From contig JAFUJG010000117.1 of assembly GCA_017468215.1 (NCBI GenBank), positions 1 to 7,264 on the forward strand: a stretch of DNA of 7,264 nucleotides, in the 5' to 3' direction. Of this stretch, positions 1-6,718 are shown piece after piece. A program made the position numbers and the translations under genes. How positions within the stretch are numbered: the first letter of the stretch is position 1; every line of letters begins with the position of its first letter. The notes below the pieces were generated by a model, which ran no database searches, had not been told where the DNA came from, and saw nothing but the letters and a program-made list of their open reading frames with translations. This stretch comes from Clostridia bacterium (GTDB taxonomy: Bacteria; Bacillota; Clostridia; UMGS1883).

Positions 1-3000
1 CAACGTCAACTTCCATTGTGCCGTCGCTTGTTGTTGCGGTTAATGTTGTGGGAAGAACAGGCAGGTTATCACCGATAACTGTTGCACTAACTGTTTCGAT
101 GGACTGAATGTTACTTTCTGTATAAGTGATTGTAACTGTGGCTGCGCCTGCTACGGTGTAGCTTGCAGCGTTTGTGGAGTCCTTAGTATAAACACTGCCC
201 GAGTATGTTATAGTTTCGGGAACAAGTGTTGTGTCGGTTAAATCAATTACATCGCCTGCAAAGCCGCTTACTGTCTGAGCTGTTGCAATTTCAGTTGTTC
301 CACTCATAAACTTGATTGTTGTAGCAACTCTGTCACTTTCAGCACTTGTAACCTCATAAAGACCAAAGTTACCTATTGTGTTGTAAACCCCTGCATCAGT
401 CTTAAGCCAACGGAAGTTAATCTGTACATATTCCTTTTCGGCAGTAAATACAAAGTAGTTTGTGCCCTCTTTGCCTGTACCGATTACTGTGCCGTCATTT
501 GTAGCAGAAATATCATTCTTCTGTGATACAACATGGTACTGGTTTTCAACATCGGAGGTATATGTGAACACATATGTTTTGCCGATTTCCACATCCCATG
601 CACGGTAGAGCGAGCCTAAGCCTGTTGCACCATTTGATGCTTTTGCTGTAATTGTACCGTCGGTATTTACGGTAAAATAGCTTGACGTAGCCTCTCCGCC
701 TGCCGCATTGTACCAACCGTTAAGATCGTTTCCAAAATCGCCGTTTCCGATAAGGTTTTCTGTTGTCGTTTTATACGCTTCATCACTGTCTGTTATAAAA
801 CGTGTGCCTACAGTTAAACCACTCACAAGGTTTGTCATTTCAACTTCTGTATCGGCAGTGTATGTATTGCCTTCAGCATAGTAAATTTCATTAACACCGT
901 TTTCATATACATATACTTCGGGGAAAGTAGCTCCGCTTCTTTTTGTAACGGATTTAACTTCTTCACCGTTTGCAAGGTATGTTACCTCAATAACAGTATC
1001 ATCCCCTGCATCGGCATAGATAACAATGTTTTTGTAGCTTACTGTAACACCCGAACTGCCGCCTGCTGTTTTAAAGCCGCCAAAGCCTGTGAAAGAGCCT
1101 GTATATACGCTCACACTTACAGGTGTGAAAAGACCGTAATCGTCTACAATACCGTAGGTTACAGTGTAGATAGAATCGCCCTCTGCCATATTGGCAAGAT
1201 TATCTGTGTAGTTTTCGCTTTTTGCAAATTCCGCTGTGAGAGTTGCATCCCATGTTCTGTTTTCGGCAACAATGCGTACTCTTTCGCCGTTAGCAAAGCT
1301 TACGGCACTTCTGTCTGTACGGAGTTTGGCATAGGCAAGTCTCTCGCCTACAAAGTTACTTAGTCTCGCCTGTCCTGTTGTATCGCTTATAGAGTCTGTA
1401 CCACGGATAGAGGAGTTTGTTTCACCACGGCCTACATGGATAGCTTTAGCATCTGTTGCATAACGGTGTGCAAAAAGCACTGTTGTGCCGTCGGCATCGA
1501 GTATACCATGGTCGGGGTAAGCTACACCACCCTCGGGGTCAAATTCAATAACAAATTTGTTGGTTTCAATCTGAGGAGACTTAATCGAACAGGTAACTGC
1601 ACCTGTAATATTAAGACCACCCTCAACTGTTACGTTACTGCTTGTGCTTGACCAGCCGTACCAGGTGGAGTTTGTATTTTCGGTATTGGAGTTAAGTGTG
1701 CCTTCAGATGTATCGCCAATGCTGTCAAGCTCGGGAACAAGGTTACCGTCCATGTTGCCAATATCAGTTGAGGAGTATTCGTAACCCATGTCGTAAATTC
1801 TTACATAATCAATATTACCGGCAAAGCCTTTACCGATATAACTACCGCCTGCCTGTGCACAGTCAAGAAGTGTTGTAGTATTACTTGCACTGCTCTCAAC
1901 ACCGTTTACAGTAAGTGTAATGCTTGTACCGTCAAGTGTGATTTCAATTTCCTTTACCTTATCACTGCACGCTACAGTTACACCGCCAAATGTAACCGAG
2001 CTTTCTTCAACCTCCAGTTCAAGGCTACCTAATGTCAATGCGGTGCCTGTACCTGTTACGCCAAGTGTAACCTTGCTGTTTTTGTAGTATATTGCGGAGG
2101 AATCCAATATTACATAATTACTTGAGTCAAATACTGCGCAGCCATCCTCATACTTTACATCCACACCGTAAAGGTCTGTGTAGGAATATGTATCACGGAG
2201 ATTGCCTTCAAATTCGTATCTTGAACGAAGGTTTACAACGTAAGGACGCACGTAAGCAGACTGAATTGTCTTTGAGTAGGTAGTGTCGTTTGCAGTATGG
2301 TAGCCTGAGAATGCACCGCCTGCAATTGTGAGACCTGCGTCTTCGAAGAAGTCACCATAGGTTACTGCTTCGCCGCCTGCAGTACCGTTGTAGAGACCTA
2401 ATGTAGAGCCCTTTATAACAGCATTGCCCTTAGCGATATAGTCAACATAAAGACAGGCGTTTTCAATAACACGTGCATTGTCGGTTACTTCTGCTCTGTC
2501 AAAGAGGATTGCATAGTCACCAACATATGCGTTACCACTTACTGTAGCGTTACCTGCAACGATTGCATAGCCATCGATGATTGCATTATCGCTTACTGTT
2601 GCACTGCCCATAACAACTGCGTTAGGACCTACGTATGCAGTAGATGCAACGCTGGCAGTAGAAGCTACCTTACCGCCACCGTTAGAATGTGTTCTGAAAG
2701 TACCGCTTGGTGTAGGACGACTCATGGGTGTAGCCCCACTAAGTGTTACAGAGTAAGGATACTGTGTTTTATTTTCATAGGGGAAATTTGCTTCTGTAGA
2801 ATGAGTTGCCCAGCCTGTAATAGTGTGGCGAGCCATAGATTCAAGTGTGGGAGTAGCGGCAACTGTAAGATACAATTCATCGCTCGAGGATGCAGTAATG
2901 CTCATTGTTTCGCCGTCGCTAAAGAGGTCGGAATAGGTAGATGCTCCGCTGCTTGATACCTTAACAAGCCTTGCTCTCCAGTCAGCACCGGGGGCATCAG

Positions 3001-4099
3001 TTTCGCTGTTTAAGGTAACTGATACTGTGCCGGCTGTAAAATCAAGAGGAATAATGTTATAACCCATTGCCTGAGGCACTCTTTCAACAGGCACTACGTA
3101 ATTGCCTGTTTCTCCCTTTTCTTCAAGCATTGTGTATCTTTGCTGCCAGAAGAAGCTACCGTTCATTACGTTGTTTATGGCAGTATCGTATCTTGATTTA
3201 TTATTAAAGTCTAAATCTGCTATATGAGAAGCATACATACCAACAGTGTCTGCAACTGTTAAGTCACCGTTGTTAGCCTCCAAAACTTCCCAGAAAAGTG
3301 TACTTGTACTGCCCGAATCATAGCTAAGAAGCTTCTGCACGAAGGTTGAACCGTACACGCCCGTTGCGTCGGGGTCTTCTGTGAGATACTGAAGTATGGG
3401 CCATGCTTCATAGTAGCCACGGCCGTTCATCTTTGTAAGATGAGATTCTCTCAAATATAAGTGAGACATCTGTGTTGTGGTAGAGTCCATATATTCATAA
3501 ATATACTGCTCTGCAAACCAGTTGGCAACAACTTCGAACCAAGGACCAAGGTAAATGTTATTTTCCCATGCGTTGTCACCCTGTGCGTAGTGAACCGCAT
3601 GACCGAACTCGTGTGCAACAACCGTAGGTGATGTAATGGCTGTTACAGAACACATGAAGTAGGGGTAGCCTGCACTGTCCACGCTACCGTACGCACCCCA
3701 TTCGCCTGCACCAAGTGTGTAGTGTTCAACACCTGTACCCATAACAACAACGTTAGTTTTGTACTGGGTTGTCTTGTCGCCGCTGTCGAGTACCGATGTG
3801 CTTGTGGGTTCCATGCCCATTTTATCAATAAAAAGTGCCCAACAGTTTTCAAGAGTTTCACCAAGTGTAGCAAGCTGACTTTCTGTGATAGTATTTGCAC
3901 CGTCTGTGTCATAAATAACCACAAAATGGTCTGTTTCGTAAAGCGAATAGTCGGCAAGCTTAACTTCTGTACTGCCGCCTGCGTTAAGGTCACGTGTCAG
4001 ATATGTGACCTCTGCACCAAAGCTTACAGCAGGGCAAACCGACAATACCATTGCTATTACCACAAGCAATGATACTACTGATTTAAACCTCATTTTCAT
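1..4099 (-). CDS. Large secreted modular HExxH metalloprotease-like protein (DUF6055 / AvrXca-Svx-like), C-terminus outside window
   Basis: The frame is open for 1,366 codons from the ATG at 4099 and runs off the window. GGAGGAG lies 5 bases before the ATG. Residues 1-29 form a signal peptide (MKMRFK, hydrophobic core, SFGA). Residues about 50-335 carry HEFGHAVH (H163, E164, H167), with E189 in WFEVVANWF as probable third zinc ligand, a gluzincin-like layout. A beta-sandwich with WRARLV (W374) covers about 336-465. Fourteen hexapeptide repeats occupy 481-564. A LamG-like domain spans about 620-775, ending in NIDYVRIYD. An unassigned beta-rich domain covers about 805-1030. An InlB-repeat-like stretch follows (about 1032-1105), then a CBM4_9-like module from NLIGNGDF at 1115 to about 1250, a MucBP-like stretch (about 1254-1330) and the start of a Big_4 Ig-like domain (1331 on, PVLPTTLTAT). 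Substrate is unknown; extracellular proteolysis or adhesion on glycoproteins is inferred. Family assignment is from memory of the motif order. Any cell-wall anchor would lie off the window. Confidence 0.93.
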   Translation of the reverse strand, partial: MKMRFKSVVSLLVVIAMVLSVCPAVSFGAEVTYLTRDLNAGGSTEVKLADYSLYETDHFVVIYDTDGANTITESQLATLGETLENCWALFIDKMGMEPTSTSVLDSGDKTTQYKTNVVVMGTGVEHYTLGAGEWGAYGSVDSAGYPYFMCSVTAITSPTVVAHEFGHAVHYAQGDNAWENNIYLGPWFEVVANWFAEQYIYEYMDSTTTQMSHLYLRESHLTKMNGRGYYEAWPILQYLTEDPDATGVYGSTFVQKLLSYDSGSTSTLFWEVLEANNGDLTVADTVGMYASHIADLDFNNKSRYDTAINNVMNGSFFWQQRYTMLEEKGETGNYVVPVERVPQAMGYNIIPLDFTAGTVSVTLNSETDAPGADWRARLVKVSSSGASTYSDLFSDGETMSITASSSDELYLTVAATPTLESMARHTITGWATHSTEANFPYENKTQYPYSVTLSGATPMSRPTPSGTFRTHSNGGGKVASTASVASTAYVGPNAVVMGSATVSDNAIIDGYAIVAGNATVSGNAYVGDYAILFDRAEVTDNARVIENACLYVDYIAKGNAVIKGSTLGLYNGTAGGEAVTYGDFFEDAGLTIAGGAFSGYHTANDTTYSKTIQSAYVRPYVVNLRSRYEFEGNLRDTYSYTDLYGVDVKYEDGCAVFDSSNYVILDSSAIYYKNSKVTLGVTGTGTALTLGSLELEVEESSVTFGGVTVACSDKVKEIEITLDGTSITLTVNGVESSASNTTTLLDCAQAGGSYIGKGFAGNIDYVRIYDMGYEYSSTDIGNMDGNLVPELDSIGDTSEGTLNSNTENTNSTWYGWSSTSSNVTVEGGLNITGAVTCSIKSPQIETNKFVIEFDPEGGVAYPDHGILDADGTTVLFAHRYATDAKAIHVGRGETNSSIRGTDSISDTTGQARLSNFVGERLAYAKLRTDRSAVSFANGERVRIVAENRTWDATLTAEFAKSENYTDNLANMAEGDSIYTVTYGIVDDYGLFTPVSVSVYTGSFTGFGGFKTAGGSSGVTVSYKNIVIYADAGDDTVIEVTYLANGEEVKSVTKRSGATFPEVYVYENGVNEIYYAEGNTYTADTEVEMTNLVSGLTVGTRFITDSDEAYKTTTENLIGNGDFGNDLNGWYNAAGGEATSSYFTVNTDGTITAKASNGATGLGSLYRAWDVEIGKTYVFTYTSDVENQYHVVSQKNDISATNDGTVIGTGKEGTNYFVFTAEKEYVQINFRWLKTDAGVYNTIGNFGLYEVTSAESDRVATTIKFMSGTTEIATAQTVSGFAGDVIDLTDTTLVPETITYSGSVYTKDSTNAASYTVAGAATVTITYTESNIQSIETVSATVIGDNLPVLPTTLTATTSDGTMEVDV
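2408..2659 (-). repeat. Fourteen tandem 18-bp coding units (hexapeptide beta-helix repeats) within the secreted protein
   Basis: Residues 481-564 of the secreted protein divide without gaps into 14 six-residue units such as NATVSG, NAYVGD, YAIVAG and NARVIE. Position 2 is alanine in 13 of 14 units, and position 4 is V, I or L in 13 of 14. This is the hexapeptide pattern of left-handed parallel beta-helices. Synonymous codons differ between units, so the repeat is conserved in protein more than in DNA. That suggests an old, selected structure rather than a recent expansion. It starts after an HSNGGGKVAS linker and is followed by KGSTLG. Confidence 0.88.
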
Positions 4100-4118
4100 A
4101 TTATCTCCTCCATTTACA

Positions 4119-4145
4119 GGGCTTTCGCCCCAACATAGTTATGTT
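4119..4145 (-). promoter_or_regulatory. Inverted repeat and GNRA hairpin in the leader of the secreted protein gene
   Basis: Two structures sit between the -10 box and the ribosome binding site. AACATA-AC-TATGTT is a perfect 6-bp inverted repeat (4145-4132) around the predicted transcription start, suited to a dimeric repressor or a 5' RNA hairpin. Next comes GGGC-GAAA-GCCC (4130-4119), a 4-bp stem with a GNRA tetraloop. Either may affect transcription, mRNA stability or translation. It matches no riboswitch class I recognise. Confidence 0.45.
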
Positions 4146-4146
4146 A

Positions 4147-4175
4147 ATTATATACCAAAATGTGTATAAATTCAA
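4147..4175 (-). promoter_or_regulatory. Sigma-A-type promoter of the secreted protein gene
   Basis: On the minus strand a -35 box TTGAAT (4175-4170) is followed by a 17-bp spacer and a perfect -10 box TATAAT (4152-4147). Transcription would start near 4140, giving a leader of about 41 bases. The promoter lies just after the sfsA terminator, so the secreted gene is its own transcription unit. Confidence 0.75.
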
Positions 4176-4188
4176 GGTTATTTCACGC

Positions 4189-4216
4189 AAAAAACGGACT
4201 TAAAGCAATTAAGTCC
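4189..4216 (-). terminator. Intrinsic terminator of the DUF1653-sfsA operon
   Basis: Read on the minus strand, GGACTTAA-TTGCT-TTAAGTCC forms an 8-bp perfect stem with a 5-base loop. It is followed by G and a run of six T (4194-4189). It begins about 19 bases after the sfsA stop codon. Confidence 0.88.
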
Positions 4217-4234
4217 TTAATATGGAAAAAATTT

Positions 4235-4909
4235 TTAAACTCTTACTTCTATATTATCTTTAATGCTTATGCCTTCTTTATCTACAACACAATTTAAGGC
4301 AATAATTTTAACCCGGCAGTCCTTGGCTTTTTTAAGGGTTTTGGCAAATTCCTTGTGGGTTTCGGCATTTGGGGTAAAATACTCCCCTGCTTCTGCGGCT
4401 ATGACAAAAACGGCATATGCCTCGTATCCGTCCTTAACACATTCACAAAGCTCGTTTATATGCTTAACACCTCTTTCGGTGGGTGCATCGGGAAAAAGCA
4501 TTACTCCGTGCTTTTCCAAGGTTACTCCCTTTACCTCGATAAAGGCTTTTTTATCTTGGTATTCCACATAAAAATCAAACCTGGAGTTTTTATATTTACA
4601 CTCGGGCTTAATTAATTTTACATTGCAAAAAAGCTTTTCGATATATTCGCCAAAGACCTTATTTGGTGCCTGGGAGTCGATATTGTATAAAACATCGCCC
4701 TTGTAAACCGAGATTAAGTCAAATTTGGTTTTTCTGTTAATGTTATCGGTTTCTTCCACAAAAACCCGTGCACCGGGAATTAAAAGTTCACGGCATCTGC
4801 CTGTGTTTTTAACGTGAACGGTTTCTTCTTTTCCTTCAATTAAAATTTTGGCAATAAAGCGGTTAGGACGTGACAAAAACACGCCCTCTTTTACATTTTT
4901 ATATTTCAT
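4235..4909 (-). CDS. sfsA: SfsA family DNA/RNA nuclease (sugar fermentation stimulation protein homologue)
   Basis: This 224-residue protein is full length for SfsA. The N-terminal part (about 1-75) is the OB-like nucleic-acid-binding half and includes HVKNTGRCRELL (32-43). SQAPNKV (79-85) is a family signature. The C-terminal part is a PD-(D/E)xK nuclease fold: D112 in RFDFYVE, then E125 and K127 in AFIEVKGVT, followed by the conserved FPDAPTERGVKHI (139-151). E. coli SfsA was named for its effect on maltose use; nuclease activity is the current family view, and the cellular role is not settled. The start ATG overlaps the stop of the DUF1653 gene as ATGA. There is no strong ribosome binding site at close range, so translation is probably coupled to the upstream gene. 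A terminator follows. Confidence 0.97.
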   Translation of the reverse strand: MKYKNVKEGVFLSRPNRFIAKILIEGKEETVHVKNTGRCRELLIPGARVFVEETDNINRKTKFDLISVYKGDVLYNIDSQAPNKVFGEYIEKLFCNVKLIKPECKYKNSRFDFYVEYQDKKAFIEVKGVTLEKHGVMLFPDAPTERGVKHINELCECVKDGYEAYAVFVIAAEAGEYFTPNAETHKEFAKTLKKAKDCRVKIIALNCVVDKEGISIKDNIEVRV

Positions 4910-5109
4910 ACCTTTGTAAACCTTTTAACCTTTTCGCCGTTGTGCTCAACAAGCTCGTCCCACATTGCAATAGGCCTGACCCATACTCCGCCCTCACCGT
5001 AAAGAGCCTTGTACACAACCATTTCCTCCAATGTTTCCGAATGTTTTGCAACAGCAATAACCTGGTACATATTGCCTTTAAAATGCCTGTAAATACCATT
5101 TTCAATCAT
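4906..5109 (-). CDS. DUF1653 family small protein
   Basis: This 67-residue protein spans the whole DUF1653 domain: YRHFKG (7-12), a Y-x-V strand (15-17), KHSETLEEMVVYKALY (22-37), VWVRP (42-46) and a closing KRF (62-64). The biochemical function of the family is not established. The compact, beta-rich, aromatic sequence suggests a small folded domain. The ATG at 5109 has GGGTGAT 5 bases upstream. The gene is first in a two-gene unit, and its TGA overlaps the sfsA ATG by 4 bp, so the two products are probably made in fixed proportion and may act together. An overlapping reading frame one base over gives a similar-length open frame but lacks the family motifs. Confidence 0.93.
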   Translation of the reverse strand: MIENGIYRHFKGNMYQVIAVAKHSETLEEMVVYKALYGEGGVWVRPIAMWDELVEHNGEKVKRFTKV

Positions 5110-5126
5110 TTATATCACCCAAATTC

Positions 5127-5155
5127 AGTATATCATATATTAAAATTTTATGCAA
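5127..5155 (-). promoter_or_regulatory. Probable promoter of the DUF1653-sfsA operon
   Basis: On the minus strand TTGCAT (5155-5150) is followed by a 17-bp spacer and TATACT (5132-5127). The -10 is good and the -35 is weak (TTG only). It sits between the hydF-unit terminator and the DUF1653 start, where a promoter is needed. Confidence 0.55.
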
Positions 5156-5158
5156 TAA

Positions 5159-5181
5159 AAAAGGAGCCAAGGCTCCTTTTT
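5159..5181 (-). terminator. Intrinsic terminator of the hydF-lipoprotein unit
   Basis: The arms AAAAGGAGCC and GGCTCCTTTT (5159-5168 and 5171-5180) pair around AA. In practice the loop opens to about four bases. The minus-strand transcript ends in a T run (5162-5157 region). The U-rich arms on both sides would allow it to work in either direction. It begins at the lipoprotein stop codon itself. Confidence 0.87.
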
Positions 5182-5296
5182 ACTCTAAAACTGTTTCTAC
5201 TGCATCTGTAGGCGTTTCGCTTTGGGTCATAGTGCAGCCGCAAAGGCATGCCGCCGTTATTGTAAGCACGCACAAAATAGCTAAAATACGTTTCAA
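5180..5296 (-). CDS. Very small predicted lipoprotein with TTG start, downstream of hydF
   Basis: The frame encodes 38 residues beginning MKRILAILCVLTITA. A KR-positive start and hydrophobic core lead to a lipobox LCGC (18-21) with C21 as the lipidation site. The mature part is only about 18 residues (TMTQSETPTDAVETVLE after the Cys), polar and acidic. The start codon is TTG at 5296, chosen because AAGGGG lies 8 bases upstream and no ATG is available in frame before the signal sequence. It lies 56 bp after the hydF stop with no clear promoter between, and its TAA runs straight into the terminator, so it is probably cotranscribed with hydF. It may be a genuine small membrane-anchored peptide or the decayed remnant of a longer lipoprotein. 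No function can be assigned. Confidence 0.7.
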   Translation of the reverse strand: MKRILAILCVLTITAACLCGCTMTQSETPTDAVETVLE

Positions 5297-5310
5297 TTCT
5301 CTATCCCCTT
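5297..5310 (-). promoter_or_regulatory. Ribosome binding site supporting the TTG start of the small lipoprotein
   Basis: The minus strand reads AAGGGG, then 8 bases, then TTG. This is the only Shine-Dalgarno-like sequence near the signal peptide codons, and it decides the non-ATG start. Confidence 0.65.
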
Positions 5311-5352
5311 TCGGGTTAATGTATATTCATCTCAAAAGAGAATATGACTTAA

Positions 5353-6519
5353 TTACTTTAAAGGTTTCAAACTTCTTTCCAGTATTCCGTTCATGTGGGC
5401 AATTGCCATGCCGTAGTTTACAATGGGAACGCTGCAATCCCTGCTTGACGCAATGCGGTATTTCATTTCTTTTTCGTTAAGCATGCATCCGCCGCAATGA
5501 ACAACTAAGGCATATTTACTTAAATCCTCAGGGAACTCTCCTCCATTAGTAAATTCAAAATCAAGTGCGGCATTTGTATGCTTTCTTATCCAGGCAGGCA
5601 TTTTTTGTGTTCCTATATCACCGCACTGTCTGTGGTGGGTACAACCCTCGCTTACAAGCACTATATCGCCATCCTTAAGGTTATCCAATCTTCTAATCCC
5701 TTCAAGATTTGCCTCCAGGTCACCCTTATACCTTGCAAAAAGTATTGAAAAGCTTGTCAGCGGTACGCTTTCAGGCACATCGCCCTTGATTTTGCCGAAT
5801 ATCTGGGAATCGCACACAACAAGGTTAGGCTTGTATTTTTCAACTGCATCTTTGACCTTGTCTTCCTTAATTACAATTGCAATGGAGTTACTGTCCAGTA
5901 TATCTCTTATAGTCTGCTGCTGAGGCAATATAAGCCTGCCTTTAGGTGCAGCAGAGTCGATAGGTACAACCAAAAGCACCACATCGCCCTCTTTTATAAG
6001 GTCACCAACTATTTTTTTGTCGGGTTTTTCCAAGGATGCTATCTTTACAATTTCCTCTTTTAAAAGGTTTATGTTTATGTTTTCCTTTGCCGAACAGTAT
6101 ATAACGCCGCTTTCACTGCCTTGTGCTGTATCACACTTGTTGAAAGCAATGGCGTAGGGTATGTTTTTTTCTTTTATTTTTTCTAAAAGTGCTCTGTCGC
6201 TGTCTGTGTAGCCATCGTGGGCATCAACCACCAAAAGTGCAATATCGCATTTGTTTAAAACACGGTAGCTTGCCTTAACCCTTTGAAGACCAAGCTCCCC
6301 CTCATCATCAATACCGGGGGTATCAATAATCATAACAGGTCCTATGGGAAGTAATTCCATAGCCTTGTACACAGGGTCGGTAGTAGTACCTTTAACATCG
6401 CTTACAATAGCAATGTTCTGATTGGTAAGTGCGTTTATAATACTGGATTTGCCCGCATTACGCCTGCCAAAAATACCTATATGCAATCTCTCACCCTTGG
6501 GTGTGTTATTCAAACTCAT
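5353..6519 (-). CDS. hydF: [FeFe] hydrogenase H-cluster maturation GTPase HydF
   Basis: HydF is the scaffold/GTPase that receives the [2Fe] subcluster precursor made by HydE and HydG and passes it to apo-HydA, in the cytoplasm. The 388-residue protein is normal family length. The N-terminal GTPase domain has Walker A GRRNAGKS (18-25), switch I TTT (45-47), DTPG (66-69), NKCD (127-130) and CSA (142-144). A dimerisation region follows. The C-terminal iron-sulfur domain has C293-x-H295 and HCGGC with H341, C342 and C345, the family's cluster ligands; C299 is an extra nearby cysteine. The ATG at 6519 is chosen because GAGGTGA precedes it by 4 bases, and because an in-frame ATG at 6540 lies inside the -10 box and would be absent from the mRNA. 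No hydE, hydG or hydrogenase gene is in the window. The organism should therefore encode them elsewhere. Confidence 0.97.
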   Translation of the reverse strand: MSLNNTPKGERLHIGIFGRRNAGKSSIINALTNQNIAIVSDVKGTTTDPVYKAMELLPIGPVMIIDTPGIDDEGELGLQRVKASYRVLNKCDIALLVVDAHDGYTDSDRALLEKIKEKNIPYAIAFNKCDTAQGSESGVIYCSAKENININLLKEEIVKIASLEKPDKKIVGDLIKEGDVVLLVVPIDSAAPKGRLILPQQQTIRDILDSNSIAIVIKEDKVKDAVEKYKPNLVVCDSQIFGKIKGDVPESVPLTSFSILFARYKGDLEANLEGIRRLDNLKDGDIVLVSEGCTHHRQCGDIGTQKMPAWIRKHTNAALDFEFTNGGEFPEDLSKYALVVHCGGCMLNEKEMKYRIASSRDCSVPIVNYGMAIAHMNGILERSLKPLK

Positions 6520-6523
6520 AAAA

Positions 6524-6530
6524 TCACCTC
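6524..6530 (-). promoter_or_regulatory. Ribosome binding site deciding the hydF start
   Basis: GAGGTGA (6530-6524) is followed by TTTT and the ATG at 6519. It places translation start at MSLNNTP rather than at the in-frame ATG seven codons upstream. Confidence 0.85.
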
Positions 6531-6538
6531 GCCACACC

Positions 6539-6567
6539 ATTATACACTACATCTCTCATAAAATCAA
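6539..6567 (-). promoter_or_regulatory. Sigma-A-type promoter of hydF
   Basis: On the minus strand TTGATT (6567-6562), a 17-bp spacer and a perfect TATAAT (6544-6539) form a strong housekeeping promoter. The start of transcription would be near 6532, leaving a leader of only about 13 bases that begins almost at the ribosome binding site. I see no operator-like repeat overlapping it. Confidence 0.78.
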
Positions 6568-6655
6568 GAACAGTAAAATCAACCTAAACCGTACAATACA
6601 GAAATTCCTTCCTTAATAATCACATTAAAAAGCTATGCTTTGCACGGTCTGCACT

Positions 6656-6670
6656 ATTTAATCAAGCTTT
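6656..6670 (-). repeat. 15-bp direct repeat, copy 1 (intergenic)
   Basis: AAAGCTTGATTAAAT on the minus strand is identical to the sequence spanning the fba stop codon at 6908-6922, 252 bp away in the same orientation. The bases after it (GTGCAGACCGTGCAAAG) also loosely resemble those after the fba copy (TTGCGAAGAACGCACAAG). Confidence 0.6.
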
Positions 6671-6718
6671 GCCCAAGCAACTTACTAAAGCCCACTCACT
6701 TAATAAAGCGCCGAGAAA

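Noticed and set aside
2400..2680. Possible CRISPR or DNA tandem array suggested by the 18-bp periodicity
   Set aside because: The units are not identical in DNA, there are no spacers, and the periodicity is fully explained by hexapeptide coding repeats.
3643..3993. Minus-strand alternative frame of 116 codons within the secreted protein gene
   Set aside because: It is shifted relative to the frame that carries the signal peptide, HEFGH motif and all later domains. Its composition (many T, L, Q) is typical of an off-frame read.
3722..4072. Plus-strand open frame of 116 codons inside the secreted protein gene
   Set aside because: It lies antisense to the signal peptide and protease domain, has no ribosome binding site and no recognisable domain. 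It is a shadow of the minus-strand gene.
4100..4146. Riboswitch in the leader of the secreted protein gene
   Set aside because: The leader is only about 41 bases and its GNRA hairpin matches no riboswitch class I know. It is reported only as a structured leader.
4899..5105. Alternative 68-codon minus-strand frame over the DUF1653 gene
   Set aside because: The neighbouring frame holds the DUF1653 motifs (YRHFKG, VWVRP, KRF) and a ribosome binding site. This frame has neither.
6626..6645. Short hairpin AAAGC-TAT-GCTTT as a terminator
   Set aside because: A 5-bp AT-rich stem with a 3-base loop is too weak, and no gene ends nearby on either strand.
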